The notes under the pieces are model-generated. The model was not told the origin of the DNA. It saw nothing but the letters and a program-made list of their open reading frames with translations, and made no database searches. A program made the translations under genes and the position numbers. Shown here in pieces: positions 51,855 to 61,409 of a stretch of 64,000 bases of DNA. This stretch comes from Chryseobacterium oranimense (GTDB taxonomy: Bacteria; Bacteroidota; Bacteroidia; Flavobacteriales; Weeksellaceae). Position 1 is the first letter of the stretch, and every line of letters starts with the position of its first letter. The DNA lies in contig NZ_CP104203.1 of assembly GCF_025244725.1 (NCBI RefSeq), forward strand, positions 1,488,001-1,552,000. The letters are read 5' to 3'.

Positions 51855-53282
51855 TTAAAAAACATAAGTCGCTGCCGAATTTCCTGGAAGGGTTACGGGA
51901 GCGGTCTTTCCGTTATATTTGATGTTAAAGTTTTCATCAGTACTGTTTGCGTTCTGAACGATAAGCACTGTTTTTCCGGCAGGAGTTTTAAATGCTGCTG
52001 TAGAAATGGTTTCCGTTTGTGTAGAGGCAATACGCTGTGAGCCTGCAGGCACAAATTTGGAAGCATGGGCAATGATGTAGTAAGAAACATTTCTGGTGAA
52101 ATTTTCACGGCCGGAAACGGTTATTGCTCCTTTACATTCTGTACAACCTCCGTCTGTGTGGGGTTTGTACTGGGGATCATTGGCGACATTCCATTCCAAA
52201 GCGATACTGCTCCAGTTTCTCATAGAACCGATGACAACGTTCTTAACATGCCAGTTAAGGTCTTCGTTAAAAGTTCCCTTTGAACCGGTCCACTGTTCGG
52301 TAAAATACAAATTTTTATCAGGAAAAGCATTATGCACCGTGCTTAAGGCAGAAATATCCCCTTCATATAAATGGAAAGCTGAACCGTCAATATACTGATA
52401 AGCCTCCGGATCTTTCAGAATATCAAGGGCATATTCCGGTTTGTTGCAGTTATGGTCATAAACCACAATTTTTGTTTTGATATTGTTGGCTTTAAAAACG
52501 GGACCTAAATAACCTTTAATAAAATCTCTCTGCTGTTCGGACGGCATGTACAGGCTCGGATTGTTTCCCGGATGCAGGGGTTCATTCTGAGGTGTAATGG
52601 CATCAATAATAATCCCTTCTTTCTTCATTCCCTGGATGTATTTTACAAAATATTCTGCGTACACTTTATAAAATTCCGGCTTCAGGCTTCCTCCCTTGGA
52701 TTTTCCGTTATCTTTCATCCAAACCGGGGATGACCACGGAGCCGCAATGATTTTAATTTCAGGATTAATGGTAAGAATTTCTTTCAGCATGGCGATCAGA
52801 TTTTTATCTTTTGCCAGGCTGAATTTGGATAGCGTAGGATCTGTCTGGCCTTCCGGGAGATCATCATAGGAAAAAACTTCCCCGTCGAGATCGGAAGCTC
52901 CGATACTAAGCCGCAGATAACTTACAGAAATTGAATTTTTATCTTTTCCAAAAAGTTCATTCAAAAGCGCCTTCCTTTTTGAGGGTGAAAGCCGGTTAAT
53001 TACCTCAACACTACCTCCTGTCAGTGTATATCCAAAACCGTCAACATATTGAAACTTTTGAGTATCATCAATTTCAATATTCTGCCAGCTATTGGAATTT
53101 TTAACAAATCTAACGGGAGCCTGCTGCTGTAATTTTACACTTTCATTACCTTTCGTCAGCCAGGCCTGAACATCATTTCCTTTATCTCCATTTACCGAAG
53201 CGCATGATACAGGAAAAAGTACCACGCCGCAAAGCAGCGCAGTACCTTTAAAAAAGAAACTATATAAGTTGTGAAACTTCAT
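51855..53282 (-). CDS. Glycoside hydrolase family 30 lipoprotein, endo-beta-1,6-glucanase-like
   Basis: The 475-residue protein has a lipoprotein-type signal (VVLFPVSCAS). The family features are GFGYTLTGGSVEVI, APWSSPVWMKD, the acid/base glutamate in AITPQNEPLHP, and the nucleophile in LYFTEQWTGS. The sequence is different from the GH30 at 47255, and the whole pattern fits subfamily GH30_3, endo-beta-1,6-glucanases. This is the second GH30 in the locus. It starts three bases upstream of the SusD stop. Confidence 0.88.
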   Translation of the reverse strand: MKFHNLYSFFFKGTALLCGVVLFPVSCASVNGDKGNDVQAWLTKGNESVKLQQQAPVRFVKNSNSWQNIEIDDTQKFQYVDGFGYTLTGGSVEVINRLSPSKRKALLNELFGKDKNSISVSYLRLSIGASDLDGEVFSYDDLPEGQTDPTLSKFSLAKDKNLIAMLKEILTINPEIKIIAAPWSSPVWMKDNGKSKGGSLKPEFYKVYAEYFVKYIQGMKKEGIIIDAITPQNEPLHPGNNPSLYMPSEQQRDFIKGYLGPVFKANNIKTKIVVYDHNCNKPEYALDILKDPEAYQYIDGSAFHLYEGDISALSTVHNAFPDKNLYFTEQWTGSKGTFNEDLNWHVKNVVIGSMRNWSSIALEWNVANDPQYKPHTDGGCTECKGAITVSGRENFTRNVSYYIIAHASKFVPAGSQRIASTQTETISTAAFKTPAGKTVLIVQNANSTDENFNIKYNGKTAPVTLPGNSAATYVF

Positions 53283-53285
53283 GTT

Positions 53286-54845
53286 TTAGTAGCCTGGGTT
53301 TTGTTTTAAAGCGGTATTAGGCAATTCATTAAACGGAATAGGTAAAATTTCGTTTTTGTTGCTTACAAATCCTTTGAATGCCAACTTTGAAGGAGCATCA
53401 CCCCATCTTACAAGATCAAACCATCTGTTTCCTTCTCCTGCAAGTTCTCTCCTTCTTTCATCTTTAATAGCCTGTAAGGAAACAGGAACTGACGGAAGGC
53501 CCACTCTTGCTCTTACTGCATCTAAAAGAGCCTGAGCTCTTCCTCCGGCTGAACCTAAGGCTTCTGCTTCCATCAGATAAGTATCCGCAAGTCTTATGGC
53601 TATATAATTTTGTCTGAAATTTAGTTCTGCAGGCCCTGGAAGTGAGCTTTTTAAATCGTTTGTAGGTAAATATTTATTCAGGAAATACCCGGTATCTGCA
53701 TAAGCCGGACTGTAAGAAATTTTACCATCCGTCACTAGTTGTTTTGCATTGAAAACAGTAACGTTTAATCTTGGATCTCCCTGCATGAAATTAACGAAGT
53801 TATCCGTTACTGTATTGAAAGCCCATCCTGAGTAGATATCCGGAGCATTATTATTCGGAACATTTTTTAAGGAATAAGAACGGGGTCCTACCATTACGTT
53901 AATAGAGTTTCCTTCATCTTTTCCCTGTCCCCAGAATCCCCAATCGGAATTTCCTTTGTTGGTATGCATTACTTCCAGGATAGATTCTGTTGAGAACTTG
54001 TATGGATCTGCTGTTTCAGGTCCTACTTTAAACAGATCTGCATAATTTGCCACAAGCTTATACCCGTATTGGCTGGTTCCTCCGGGAGTTCCATTGACTT
54101 CAGCAAACTGCTCCGCAGCCTGGGGCATCTTTTTATCATAAAGATAAATTTTTCCCAGTATTGCCCTGGCTGTTCCCTGTGTAATCCGGCCTCTGTCATT
54201 ACCACTGGCCGTCATCATCAAATCCGGAATTGCAGCAACGATATCATTTTCGATCTGAAGATAAACTTCAGTTGGTTTTGCCTGCGGTATATTCCAGTAA
54301 TCATCTCCAAACTGAATTGTTTTAAGAACCAACGGAATATTTCCAAACATTCTTACCAATTCGAAATAGTATAAGGAACGAAGAACTTTGGCCTCAGCTA
54401 TGTATCTTTTTTTAACATCTTCTCCCATAGTAGCGCCCGGAACTTTTTCTATTAACAGATTAGCTCTTGCTATTCCCTGATAATAATCTTTCCAGTAACT
54501 CGCAGGCATTGTATTAGGATTAATTGTATAATTATTCAATCCCTGGATTCCCGCACCGTCATTTGAATTTCCACCACCGGAATAAAAGTCATCAGATCCT
54601 GCGTTAAAAAATGTAACCGTATTCTCGAATCCTCCTGAATATTTTCTTAAAATATCATATACGGAAACCAATGCACTGAAGGACTGCTGTTCATTCTGAA
54701 AATACAGGTCGGTATTAAAAGAACCCGAATTCTTTACATCATCCAGATAGGAATCACTACAGGCAATATTGCTAAAACTAAGGCCTGTGAGGAAAGTAAC
54801 AGCAAGCCCTTTATATAAAATATTCTTATTCTTCATTTTATTCAT
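53286..54845 (-). CDS. susD: SusD/RagB-like outer-membrane lipoprotein
   Basis: The 519-residue protein has a lipoprotein signal (FSNIACSD) and the SusD/RagB fold with TPR-like helices. The end carries RLADTYLMEAEALGSAGG, and a short DERRRELAGEGNRWFDLVRWG box is diagnostic. It binds polysaccharide at the cell surface and works with the SusC channel. It ends four bases before the GH30 lipoprotein gene and begins four bases after the SusC stop, so all are in one operon. Confidence 0.93.
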   Translation of the reverse strand: MNKMKNKNILYKGLAVTFLTGLSFSNIACSDSYLDDVKNSGSFNTDLYFQNEQQSFSALVSVYDILRKYSGGFENTVTFFNAGSDDFYSGGGNSNDGAGIQGLNNYTINPNTMPASYWKDYYQGIARANLLIEKVPGATMGEDVKKRYIAEAKVLRSLYYFELVRMFGNIPLVLKTIQFGDDYWNIPQAKPTEVYLQIENDIVAAIPDLMMTASGNDRGRITQGTARAILGKIYLYDKKMPQAAEQFAEVNGTPGGTSQYGYKLVANYADLFKVGPETADPYKFSTESILEVMHTNKGNSDWGFWGQGKDEGNSINVMVGPRSYSLKNVPNNNAPDIYSGWAFNTVTDNFVNFMQGDPRLNVTVFNAKQLVTDGKISYSPAYADTGYFLNKYLPTNDLKSSLPGPAELNFRQNYIAIRLADTYLMEAEALGSAGGRAQALLDAVRARVGLPSVPVSLQAIKDERRRELAGEGNRWFDLVRWGDAPSKLAFKGFVSNKNEILPIPFNELPNTALKQNPGY

Positions 54846-54848
54846 TTA

Positions 54849-57767
54849 TTAAAATTGGATATTAGCACCTAACAAAAATGTTCTTGCTTGCGGATAGTAA
54901 GCTCTGTCAACTCCTATTATATCTTGCTCGGAATTGTTTCTTCCCGCAATTTCAGGGTCATAGCCTGTATATTTGGTGAAAGTAAAGACGTTTTCTCCCG
55001 TAATGTACAGTCTTACTTTATTCATTCCAAAACGGTTAGTAACTTCCTGAGGAAGTGTATACCCTAACTGAATAATTTTCAAACGAACATAATCTCCTTT
55101 CTGAAGATAATAACTGGACATCCATGAATAGTTATGGTTAGGATCATTTCTTGTAATTCTCGGATTATCATTGGTAGAACCTTCCCCTGTCCATCGGTCT
55201 AAAACTTTTGTCTGATAATTGGCGTCAAGCATATCCAATCTTCTTAAGCCCTGGAAAATCTTATTTCCGGCCTGACCCTGTGCAAACATCATAAAATCGA
55301 AATTCTTATAATTTAAATTGACTGTAAGTCCAAAAGTATATTTCGGGATAGAGCTTCCTAAGTTTACTTTATCATTGTCATCAATTTTACCGTCTCCATT
55401 ATTGTCCTGCCAGATAAAATCTCCTGGTTGGGCGTTGGCCAATAATTTGGTTCCATTGGCATTCACATAGGAATCAATTTGTGCCTGATTCTGGAAAACA
55501 CCACTATACGTGTATCCGTAAAAGGAACCGTAAGGCTGTCCTACTGCTACTCTGGATACAGCTCCCATTGTCTGGAAAGAAGCAAGGTTGAAATAGTCTA
55601 TATCATCTTCCAATCTTAAAACTTTGTTTTTAATAGTGGCAAAGTTTCCATTTACTGATATGCTGAAATCTTCCCAGTTCTTTTTGTAACCTAATTCCAG
55701 TTCAAGACCTGAGTTTTCCATATCCCCAACATTTGCCCAAGGCAAATTAGGAACACCTACATAACCCGGGATGTTCACCTGTCTTAAGATATCGGATGTT
55801 TTCTTTTTGTACCAGTCTGCTGTAAAAGTGAAGTTATTGAAAAGCTTTAAATCCGCAGCGATATTCAGCTGGCTGGTCTCTTCCCATTTCAGATTCGGGT
55901 TCTCCAGCGTACTTGGTGCATAGCCTATGATAATGTTGTTTCCTGCATTGGTATAATTGCTTCCGGAAACCATGAAACTCGCAAATCTGAAATTCTCCAT
56001 TTCATCATTTCCTAAAACGCCATAACCTCCTCTTAATTTTAAGTTATTAACCACTTTATTTTGTGGCCAGAAGTTTTCTTTATGAACATTCCAACCTAAA
56101 GACATGGATGGAAAAGTTCCCCAGTGCTGATTGGTGGCAAATTTTGATGAACCGTCTCTACGGATTGTTCCAGTAAATAAGTATTTATCAGCATAGTCAT
56201 AAATGACCCTTCCGAAATAAGATGCTTTACGGGTCTGAATTCCGTCCCACCCTGTAGCTGTAATATCATCCTGAGGGATATTAAAGTTGAAAGAAGCATC
56301 CTGCCAGTTATCAACAGGCAGATTAGTGTACGTTAAACTTGTACCTCCTGATATATTATACCGGTATACTCCTTGTCCAATCAATACACTCAAATTATGA
56401 TTCCCGAATTTATTCTGATAAGTCAGTGTATTCTCCATGCTCCATTCAAACTTATTTTCGTCTACCTTATTCAGGCTGTTAAAGCTTGTATTGCTATAAT
56501 TGGGACTTAAATAGTATTTTGGTGTAAAAGTTCGGCTTCCCCAATAGGATTTCTTACCGTTAAGACTTGTTTTGAACGTGAAGTTTTTAAGAAATTTAAG
56601 TTCAGCAAAAACATTCCCTACAAAATCGTCCGACCAGTTGTAATTTCCCTGCTGTATGTGCTTAAACGCTTGCGGATTGGTCATTTCCTGATTTACATAA
56701 CGGGAAATTCCATACGGATTACCATTCTCGTCGCGAATAATATATGGATTGGTATAACCGCTGGGATCCACTGTAGACCAGTCTGTAACAACTACCGGAG
56801 TTGTAGGATCTAAATTTACAGCTGAAGCTAACGGACCACCATATTCTTCGTTGGCACTGATTCCCTGGGATTTTGTTCTCGTATAGGCAAAGGTTTGTCC
56901 TAAAGTTAAGAAGTCGGTTACCTTATGGGTTGAGTTAAATCTCGCATTTATCCTTTTATAATAAGAAATATCACTCATTACAATACCCGTCTGATCAAAA
57001 TACCCGAACGATGTATAGTAGGTTGATTTCTCGTTACCTCCGGTAATACTTATTTCATGAGAAGATTTTTCGCCGGTCCCGAAGATGGCATCCTGCCAGT
57101 TTGTTCCTTTTCCAAAAGATGAAGGGTTGGCATATCTCGGTGCCTGCCCATCATTGATGAAACCTTCATTGATGATGTTCGCATACTGAGTAGCATCTAA
57201 AAGATCTAGTTTTTTGGAAGTGTTTGAAAATCCATAAAACCCATTATAGGAAAGACTCAGTTTTCCTTTTTTTCCTTTTTTTGTCGTCACCAGAATTACC
57301 CCTTTTGCTGCAGAAACCCCATAGATAGCTGATGATGCTCCATCCTTCAGTACTTCCATACTTTCTATATCCGACTGGTTCAGCCATCCGATGTTATCCA
57401 CCACAATACCATCCACTACCCATAAAGGGCTGTTACTCCCTGCTCCAAAACTGGTAATCCCACGCACCCTTACTGTAGCAGCAGCACCGGGCTGCCCGGA
57501 ATTTGTCACGACGGAAACACCTGCAGCTCTACCCTGCAACACCTGCTCAGGCTTCCCTGCCGGAATGTTTTCTATATCGCTTGCTTTAATACTTGCAATA
57601 GCTCCGGTCACATTACTTTTTTTCTGTGTTCCGTAACCGATCACGATAACCTCCTCTATTTTATTCTCTTTCGGAACAGTGTCCTTTACGCTGGTCTGTG
57701 CACTAAAATTGGCTGTAAAATACAGCACAGCAACCAATCCCAGACTTCTTGATATTCTTCGATCCAT
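54849..57767 (-). CDS. susC: SusC/RagA-like TonB-dependent transporter
   Basis: The 972-residue protein has a signal peptide (about 1-24). A TonB-dependent plug begins at EEVIVIGYGTQKKSNVTGAI and the protein ends in the outer-membrane barrel strand LLGANIQF. The N-terminal carboxypeptidase-D-like regulatory domain found in many SusC proteins is missing; the plug comes within 40 residues of the start. It imports oligosaccharides across the outer membrane with TonB energy. It is the first gene of the glucan operon, with a 13-bp palindrome 19 bases upstream. Confidence 0.95.
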   Translation of the reverse strand: MDRRISRSLGLVAVLYFTANFSAQTSVKDTVPKENKIEEVIVIGYGTQKKSNVTGAIASIKASDIENIPAGKPEQVLQGRAAGVSVVTNSGQPGAAATVRVRGITSFGAGSNSPLWVVDGIVVDNIGWLNQSDIESMEVLKDGASSAIYGVSAAKGVILVTTKKGKKGKLSLSYNGFYGFSNTSKKLDLLDATQYANIINEGFINDGQAPRYANPSSFGKGTNWQDAIFGTGEKSSHEISITGGNEKSTYYTSFGYFDQTGIVMSDISYYKRINARFNSTHKVTDFLTLGQTFAYTRTKSQGISANEEYGGPLASAVNLDPTTPVVVTDWSTVDPSGYTNPYIIRDENGNPYGISRYVNQEMTNPQAFKHIQQGNYNWSDDFVGNVFAELKFLKNFTFKTSLNGKKSYWGSRTFTPKYYLSPNYSNTSFNSLNKVDENKFEWSMENTLTYQNKFGNHNLSVLIGQGVYRYNISGGTSLTYTNLPVDNWQDASFNFNIPQDDITATGWDGIQTRKASYFGRVIYDYADKYLFTGTIRRDGSSKFATNQHWGTFPSMSLGWNVHKENFWPQNKVVNNLKLRGGYGVLGNDEMENFRFASFMVSGSNYTNAGNNIIIGYAPSTLENPNLKWEETSQLNIAADLKLFNNFTFTADWYKKKTSDILRQVNIPGYVGVPNLPWANVGDMENSGLELELGYKKNWEDFSISVNGNFATIKNKVLRLEDDIDYFNLASFQTMGAVSRVAVGQPYGSFYGYTYSGVFQNQAQIDSYVNANGTKLLANAQPGDFIWQDNNGDGKIDDNDKVNLGSSIPKYTFGLTVNLNYKNFDFMMFAQGQAGNKIFQGLRRLDMLDANYQTKVLDRWTGEGSTNDNPRITRNDPNHNYSWMSSYYLQKGDYVRLKIIQLGYTLPQEVTNRFGMNKVRLYITGENVFTFTKYTGYDPEIAGRNNSEQDIIGVDRAYYPQARTFLLGANIQF

Positions 57768-57785
57768 ATACAGTTAGTTTTTAAT

Positions 57786-57798
57786 TCTCAAATTGAGA
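57786..57798. promoter_or_regulatory. TCTCAAATTGAGA palindrome upstream of susC
   Basis: A perfect 6-1-6 inverted repeat stands 18-30 bases upstream of the susC start, in the divergent gap to the MFS gene. Together with ATTGT-ATTC-ACAAT at 57832-57845 it is the best operator candidate of the locus. Confidence 0.5.
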
Positions 57799-57943
57799 CA
57801 ATAAAAATATATTTTTTTTTAAATAATTAACATTGTATTCACAATTATTTTAATTTTTCGTTTATTTTTGGGAGCTGAAAGCCCTATTTTATCTTCATAA
57901 TTCATAAAAAAATCATAAAAAAACAATAAAAAAAATCCCCAAA

Positions 57944-59131
57944 ATGACAGTCAAGCTTTCCAAGATCTCACTTCCTTTAAAACTGACCTTCCTTATTTTT
58001 TCAATGGTCTTGAACTGTATGGGCATTGTCATTCTTCAACTTTCGGAAGCCAATATTACTTATGAAAAGCTGGGTTTTTTAGAATCATTCAAGGATCTTC
58101 CCATTGCTTTTATTTCCCTTTTTGCGGTAAATTTTATAGGCAAAACCGGAACTAAAAAGGCATTAATTTCAGCTTTGGTTATTGTGGGGATCTGTTCATG
58201 CTTCCTTCCGTTTATAGAAGATTTCTGGTTTTATAAAGTATGGTTTGCCATTATCGGGACTTGCTTTGCTGTAGGAAAGATTTGCGTTTTCGGGATTATC
58301 CGTAATAATATTTCAGACGAGAAATCTCTTGCCAAAATGATGAACAGCGTAGAGGCTTCATTCATGGTTGGTATTTTTGTTGTAAATACCGGTTTCGGAT
58401 GGCTGATCTCCAGCCGTTATTCAGAATATTGGAAATTTGGATTCCTGTCTATATCGGTACTTTGTGCAGTAACGATATTTCTGTTTTCGAAGCTGAATAT
58501 TTCGGAAACCCCAAAAACAGACCGTAAAAGCCTTGTTTCCGAGCTCTCAGTATTTGCAAAACCAGCAACAATTGTATTTCTCTTTGTTATCTTTTTCATT
58601 GTATTTGTGGAACAGGGGTTTAATTCATGGCTGCCCTCTTTTTATAAAAACCATCTGAACGTCAACTCCTTTTTTGCTTTGCAGGCGACTTCCTTTCTTG
58701 CCCTTTTTTCTTACGCAGGAAGAACGCTTACGGCCAATATCATTCAGAGGTTTGCTTTGTCAAGGTATTATATTTTGTGTCTCTTTTTAATTATAGCTGT
58801 TCTGATGATCATTTTAGGAATTCAGTATTTTGATTCTGTGAACTCAAGCATTATTTTGTTTTTATTTCCTGTCATCGGACTTTTTCTGGCACCGCTTTAT
58901 CCTGTTATCAATTCAAAAATGATTGCACAGATTGACAAAGAAAAAATCAACCTGTTTACTTCGCTTATTGTTATTTTCTCTTCATTGGGAAGCTCTGTAA
59001 GCTCTATCATCATGGCTGTCCTGTTTGAGAAACGGCTGTTGAATTACTATCCGATGTACATATTAATGGCTGTTTGTGTGCTGTTTACAGTCAGTTTGAT
59101 ATATTTTAGGTTGACAGCAAAGAAATTATAG
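57944..59131 (+). CDS. MFS transporter of the glucan locus
   Basis: The 395-residue protein has about twelve hydrophobic segments and the major-facilitator layout with a short central loop. It is not clearly FucP-like. The divergent position next to SusCD and the NUDIX regulator suggests that it takes up glucose or short glucans from the periplasm. The next gene on this strand follows within 22 bp. Substrate is inferred from context only. Confidence 0.85.
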   Translation: MTVKLSKISLPLKLTFLIFSMVLNCMGIVILQLSEANITYEKLGFLESFKDLPIAFISLFAVNFIGKTGTKKALISALVIVGICSCFLPFIEDFWFYKVWFAIIGTCFAVGKICVFGIIRNNISDEKSLAKMMNSVEASFMVGIFVVNTGFGWLISSRYSEYWKFGFLSISVLCAVTIFLFSKLNISETPKTDRKSLVSELSVFAKPATIVFLFVIFFIVFVEQGFNSWLPSFYKNHLNVNSFFALQATSFLALFSYAGRTLTANIIQRFALSRYYILCLFLIIAVLMIILGIQYFDSVNSSIILFLFPVIGLFLAPLYPVINSKMIAQIDKEKINLFTSLIVIFSSLGSSVSSIIMAVLFEKRLLNYYPMYILMAVCVLFTVSLIYFRLTAKKL

Positions 59132-59153
59132 AAAATAATTTTATTTTTATGCC

Positions 59154-59942
59154 ATGAAAATCAAGGATAACAAAAACAAAGAAACCCTTCAGGAACTTAT
59201 TGATACAAAAGATTTTGTAGCACATGTATCTGTTGACTGCACCATATTTGGTTTTCACAATAATATTTTGAAGGTTCTTCTTCTGAAATACCACGATCTG
59301 GATCTGTGGTCTCTTCCGGGAGGTTTTGTTTTCAATGATGAAGATCTTCGTGAAGCAGCAGCCAGGGTTTTATATGAAAGAACCCATCTTAAAGACCTTT
59401 TCCTTAAACAGTTTCACACGTTCGGGAGAATAGACCGTACAGAGAATAATGTACACCGGATTCTCCTTAATAACAAAGGAATTGAAGTTCCGAAAGATCA
59501 CTGGATCTTCCAGAGATTCATTACAGTAGGCTACTGCAGCCTTATTGATTTTTCCATTGCGAATACTTTTCCGGATGCCTTTAACGAAAGCTGTGAATGG
59601 TTTGAAGTAAACAATCTTCCCAAAATGGCTTTTGACCACGACAGGGTTATAGAAACCGGCCTTGAATACCTGCGTATGAATATCAATACCGAGGTTGCGG
59701 CCAGTAATCTTCTTCCTGAAAAATTTACCATGAAAGACCTGCAATCCTTGTATGAAACAATTTTGGGGGAAAAATTCAGGAGAAACAATTTCCAGCGCAA
59801 GATATTAAGTTTAAATATCCTCGACAGACTGGAAAAACTGTATGACGGATCTGCGAATAAAGCTCCCTATCTGTATAAGTTCAAAAGTAAAATACACAAT
59901 GCTGCCAACCAGTATCCCATCTCCAATGATGAGGAGGCTTAA
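59154..59942 (+). CDS. NUDIX-winged-helix transcriptional regulator (NrtR/AraR-like)
   Basis: The 262-residue protein has an N-terminal NUDIX-like domain (about 15-150) and a C-terminal winged helix (about 160-240). The NUDIX box, from the conserved Gly to RVLYERTHL, has lost the catalytic Glu residues of the REUXEEXGU consensus, so it should sense a ligand and not hydrolyse it. This is the pattern of NrtR-family regulators, including the Bacteroides AraR. It follows the MFS gene by 22 bp and diverges from the SusC operon, which it probably controls. Confidence 0.82.
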   Translation: MKIKDNKNKETLQELIDTKDFVAHVSVDCTIFGFHNNILKVLLLKYHDLDLWSLPGGFVFNDEDLREAAARVLYERTHLKDLFLKQFHTFGRIDRTENNVHRILLNNKGIEVPKDHWIFQRFITVGYCSLIDFSIANTFPDAFNESCEWFEVNNLPKMAFDHDRVIETGLEYLRMNINTEVAASNLLPEKFTMKDLQSLYETILGEKFRRNNFQRKILSLNILDRLEKLYDGSANKAPYLYKFKSKIHNAANQYPISNDEEA

Positions 59943-60069
59943 AAAAACCTGTTTTTACTTAAAATCTGCCTTTTTTCATTTATCTTACTGAAAATCAAAG
60001 GCAATAAAGATTTGCAAAAAAATTTTTCAAACCGGCGAAAAGTATTACTTTTAGGCAAATCAAAAAATC

Positions 60070-61248
60070 ATGTCATATTATCCTCTTACAAGCATTCCAG
60101 ACTATTACGGAATTGATGCTTTACTTACTGAAGAACACAAACTGATCCGTCAATCGGTAAGAGATTGGGTGGAAAGTTTTGTAATGCCGCAGATTGATCA
60201 GGCCGCACAGAATCATACAGATATTCCGGGCCTAATGAAAGAATTGGGAAAGATTGGGGCTTTAGGTCCATATATTCCAGTTGAATACGGTGGTTCAGGG
60301 TTAGATCAGATTTCTTACGGTTTGATTATGCAGGAACTGGAAAGAGGAGATTCTGCAGTACGTTCTGCTGCTTCGGTACAGAGTTCGCTGGTGATGTTCC
60401 CGATTAATGAATTCGGTTCTGAGGAGCAGAAAAGAAAATACCTACCTCATCTTGCCGCAGGAGAAATGATTGGTTCTTTTGGACTGACTGAGCCCAATCA
60501 TGGTTCTGATCCAAGTTCAATGGAAACCTACTTTAAAGATATGGGCGATCACTATCTTCTGAACGGAGCCAAAATGTGGATCACCAATTCTCCGCTTTGC
60601 GATATTGCTGTTGTTTGGGCAAAAAATGAGGAAGGAAAAATACAGGGACTGATCGTAGAAAGAGGTATGGAAGGTTTTACCACCCCTGAAACGCATAATA
60701 AATGGAGCTTAAGAGCATCAAAAACTGGAGAGCTGGTATTTAATGATGTAAAAGTTCCTAAAGAAAATTTACTTCCGGGAGTCACAGGTTTAAAAGGGCC
60801 TTTATCTTGTTTAAATTCAGCGAGATATGGAATATCATGGGGTGTAATCGGTGCTGCCATCGACTGCTACTGTACGGCTGTTCAGTATTCCAAGGAAAGA
60901 AAGCAGTTTGGGAAGCCAATCGGTTCTTACCAGCTTCAACAAAAGAAACTGGCAGAATTCTTAACTGAAATTACAAAAGCGCAATTACTTTGTCTTCAGT
61001 TAGGAAATCTTAAAAATGCGCATAAAGCAAGTCCGGCCCAGATTTCAATGGCTAAGCGTAATAATGTGAAAATGGCTATTGATATTGCAAGAGAATCCAG
61101 ACAGATCCTTGGCGGTATGGGAATCATGGGCGAATTCCCAATGATGAGACATGCTGCTAACCTTGAATCTGTAATCACCTATGAAGGTACTCATGACGTG
61201 CATTTACTGATTACCGGTTTAGATATCACAGGTATCAACGCTTTTTAA
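60070..61248 (+). CDS. Acyl-CoA dehydrogenase, glutaryl-CoA dehydrogenase-like
   Basis: The 392-residue flavoprotein has the family segments GLTEPNHGSDPSSM (FAD/substrate site), MWITNSPLCDI, SLRASKTGELVFNDVKVP, ARYGISWGVIGA and the catalytic glutamate in ITYEGTHDVH near the C-terminus. The overall pattern is closest to glutaryl-CoA dehydrogenase, which dehydrogenates and decarboxylates glutaryl-CoA to crotonyl-CoA in lysine degradation. It is monocistronic, and a strong terminator follows. Confidence 0.9.
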   Translation: MSYYPLTSIPDYYGIDALLTEEHKLIRQSVRDWVESFVMPQIDQAAQNHTDIPGLMKELGKIGALGPYIPVEYGGSGLDQISYGLIMQELERGDSAVRSAASVQSSLVMFPINEFGSEEQKRKYLPHLAAGEMIGSFGLTEPNHGSDPSSMETYFKDMGDHYLLNGAKMWITNSPLCDIAVVWAKNEEGKIQGLIVERGMEGFTTPETHNKWSLRASKTGELVFNDVKVPKENLLPGVTGLKGPLSCLNSARYGISWGVIGAAIDCYCTAVQYSKERKQFGKPIGSYQLQQKKLAEFLTEITKAQLLCLQLGNLKNAHKASPAQISMAKRNNVKMAIDIARESRQILGGMGIMGEFPMMRHAANLESVITYEGTHDVHLLITGLDITGINAF

Positions 61249-61268
61249 ATAAGGCTTACAATATAGTA

Positions 61269-61304
61269 AGAGGAGTCCGGCCGAATGGCCGGACTCCTTA
61301 TTTT
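61269..61304 (+). terminator. Terminator of the glutaryl-CoA dehydrogenase gene
   Basis: A 12-bp perfect stem AGGAGTCCGGCC/GGCCGGACTCCT with a GAAT loop is followed by TTATTTT. Confidence 0.92.
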
Positions 61305-61409
61305 ACTCACTTTGCAGGGAACTTATATTCAGTGAATAATTATTGATGTATCAATATTAATAATATTTTATTAAAAACATTTAATTTAAAGTCATTAAAA
61401 AATATTGAT

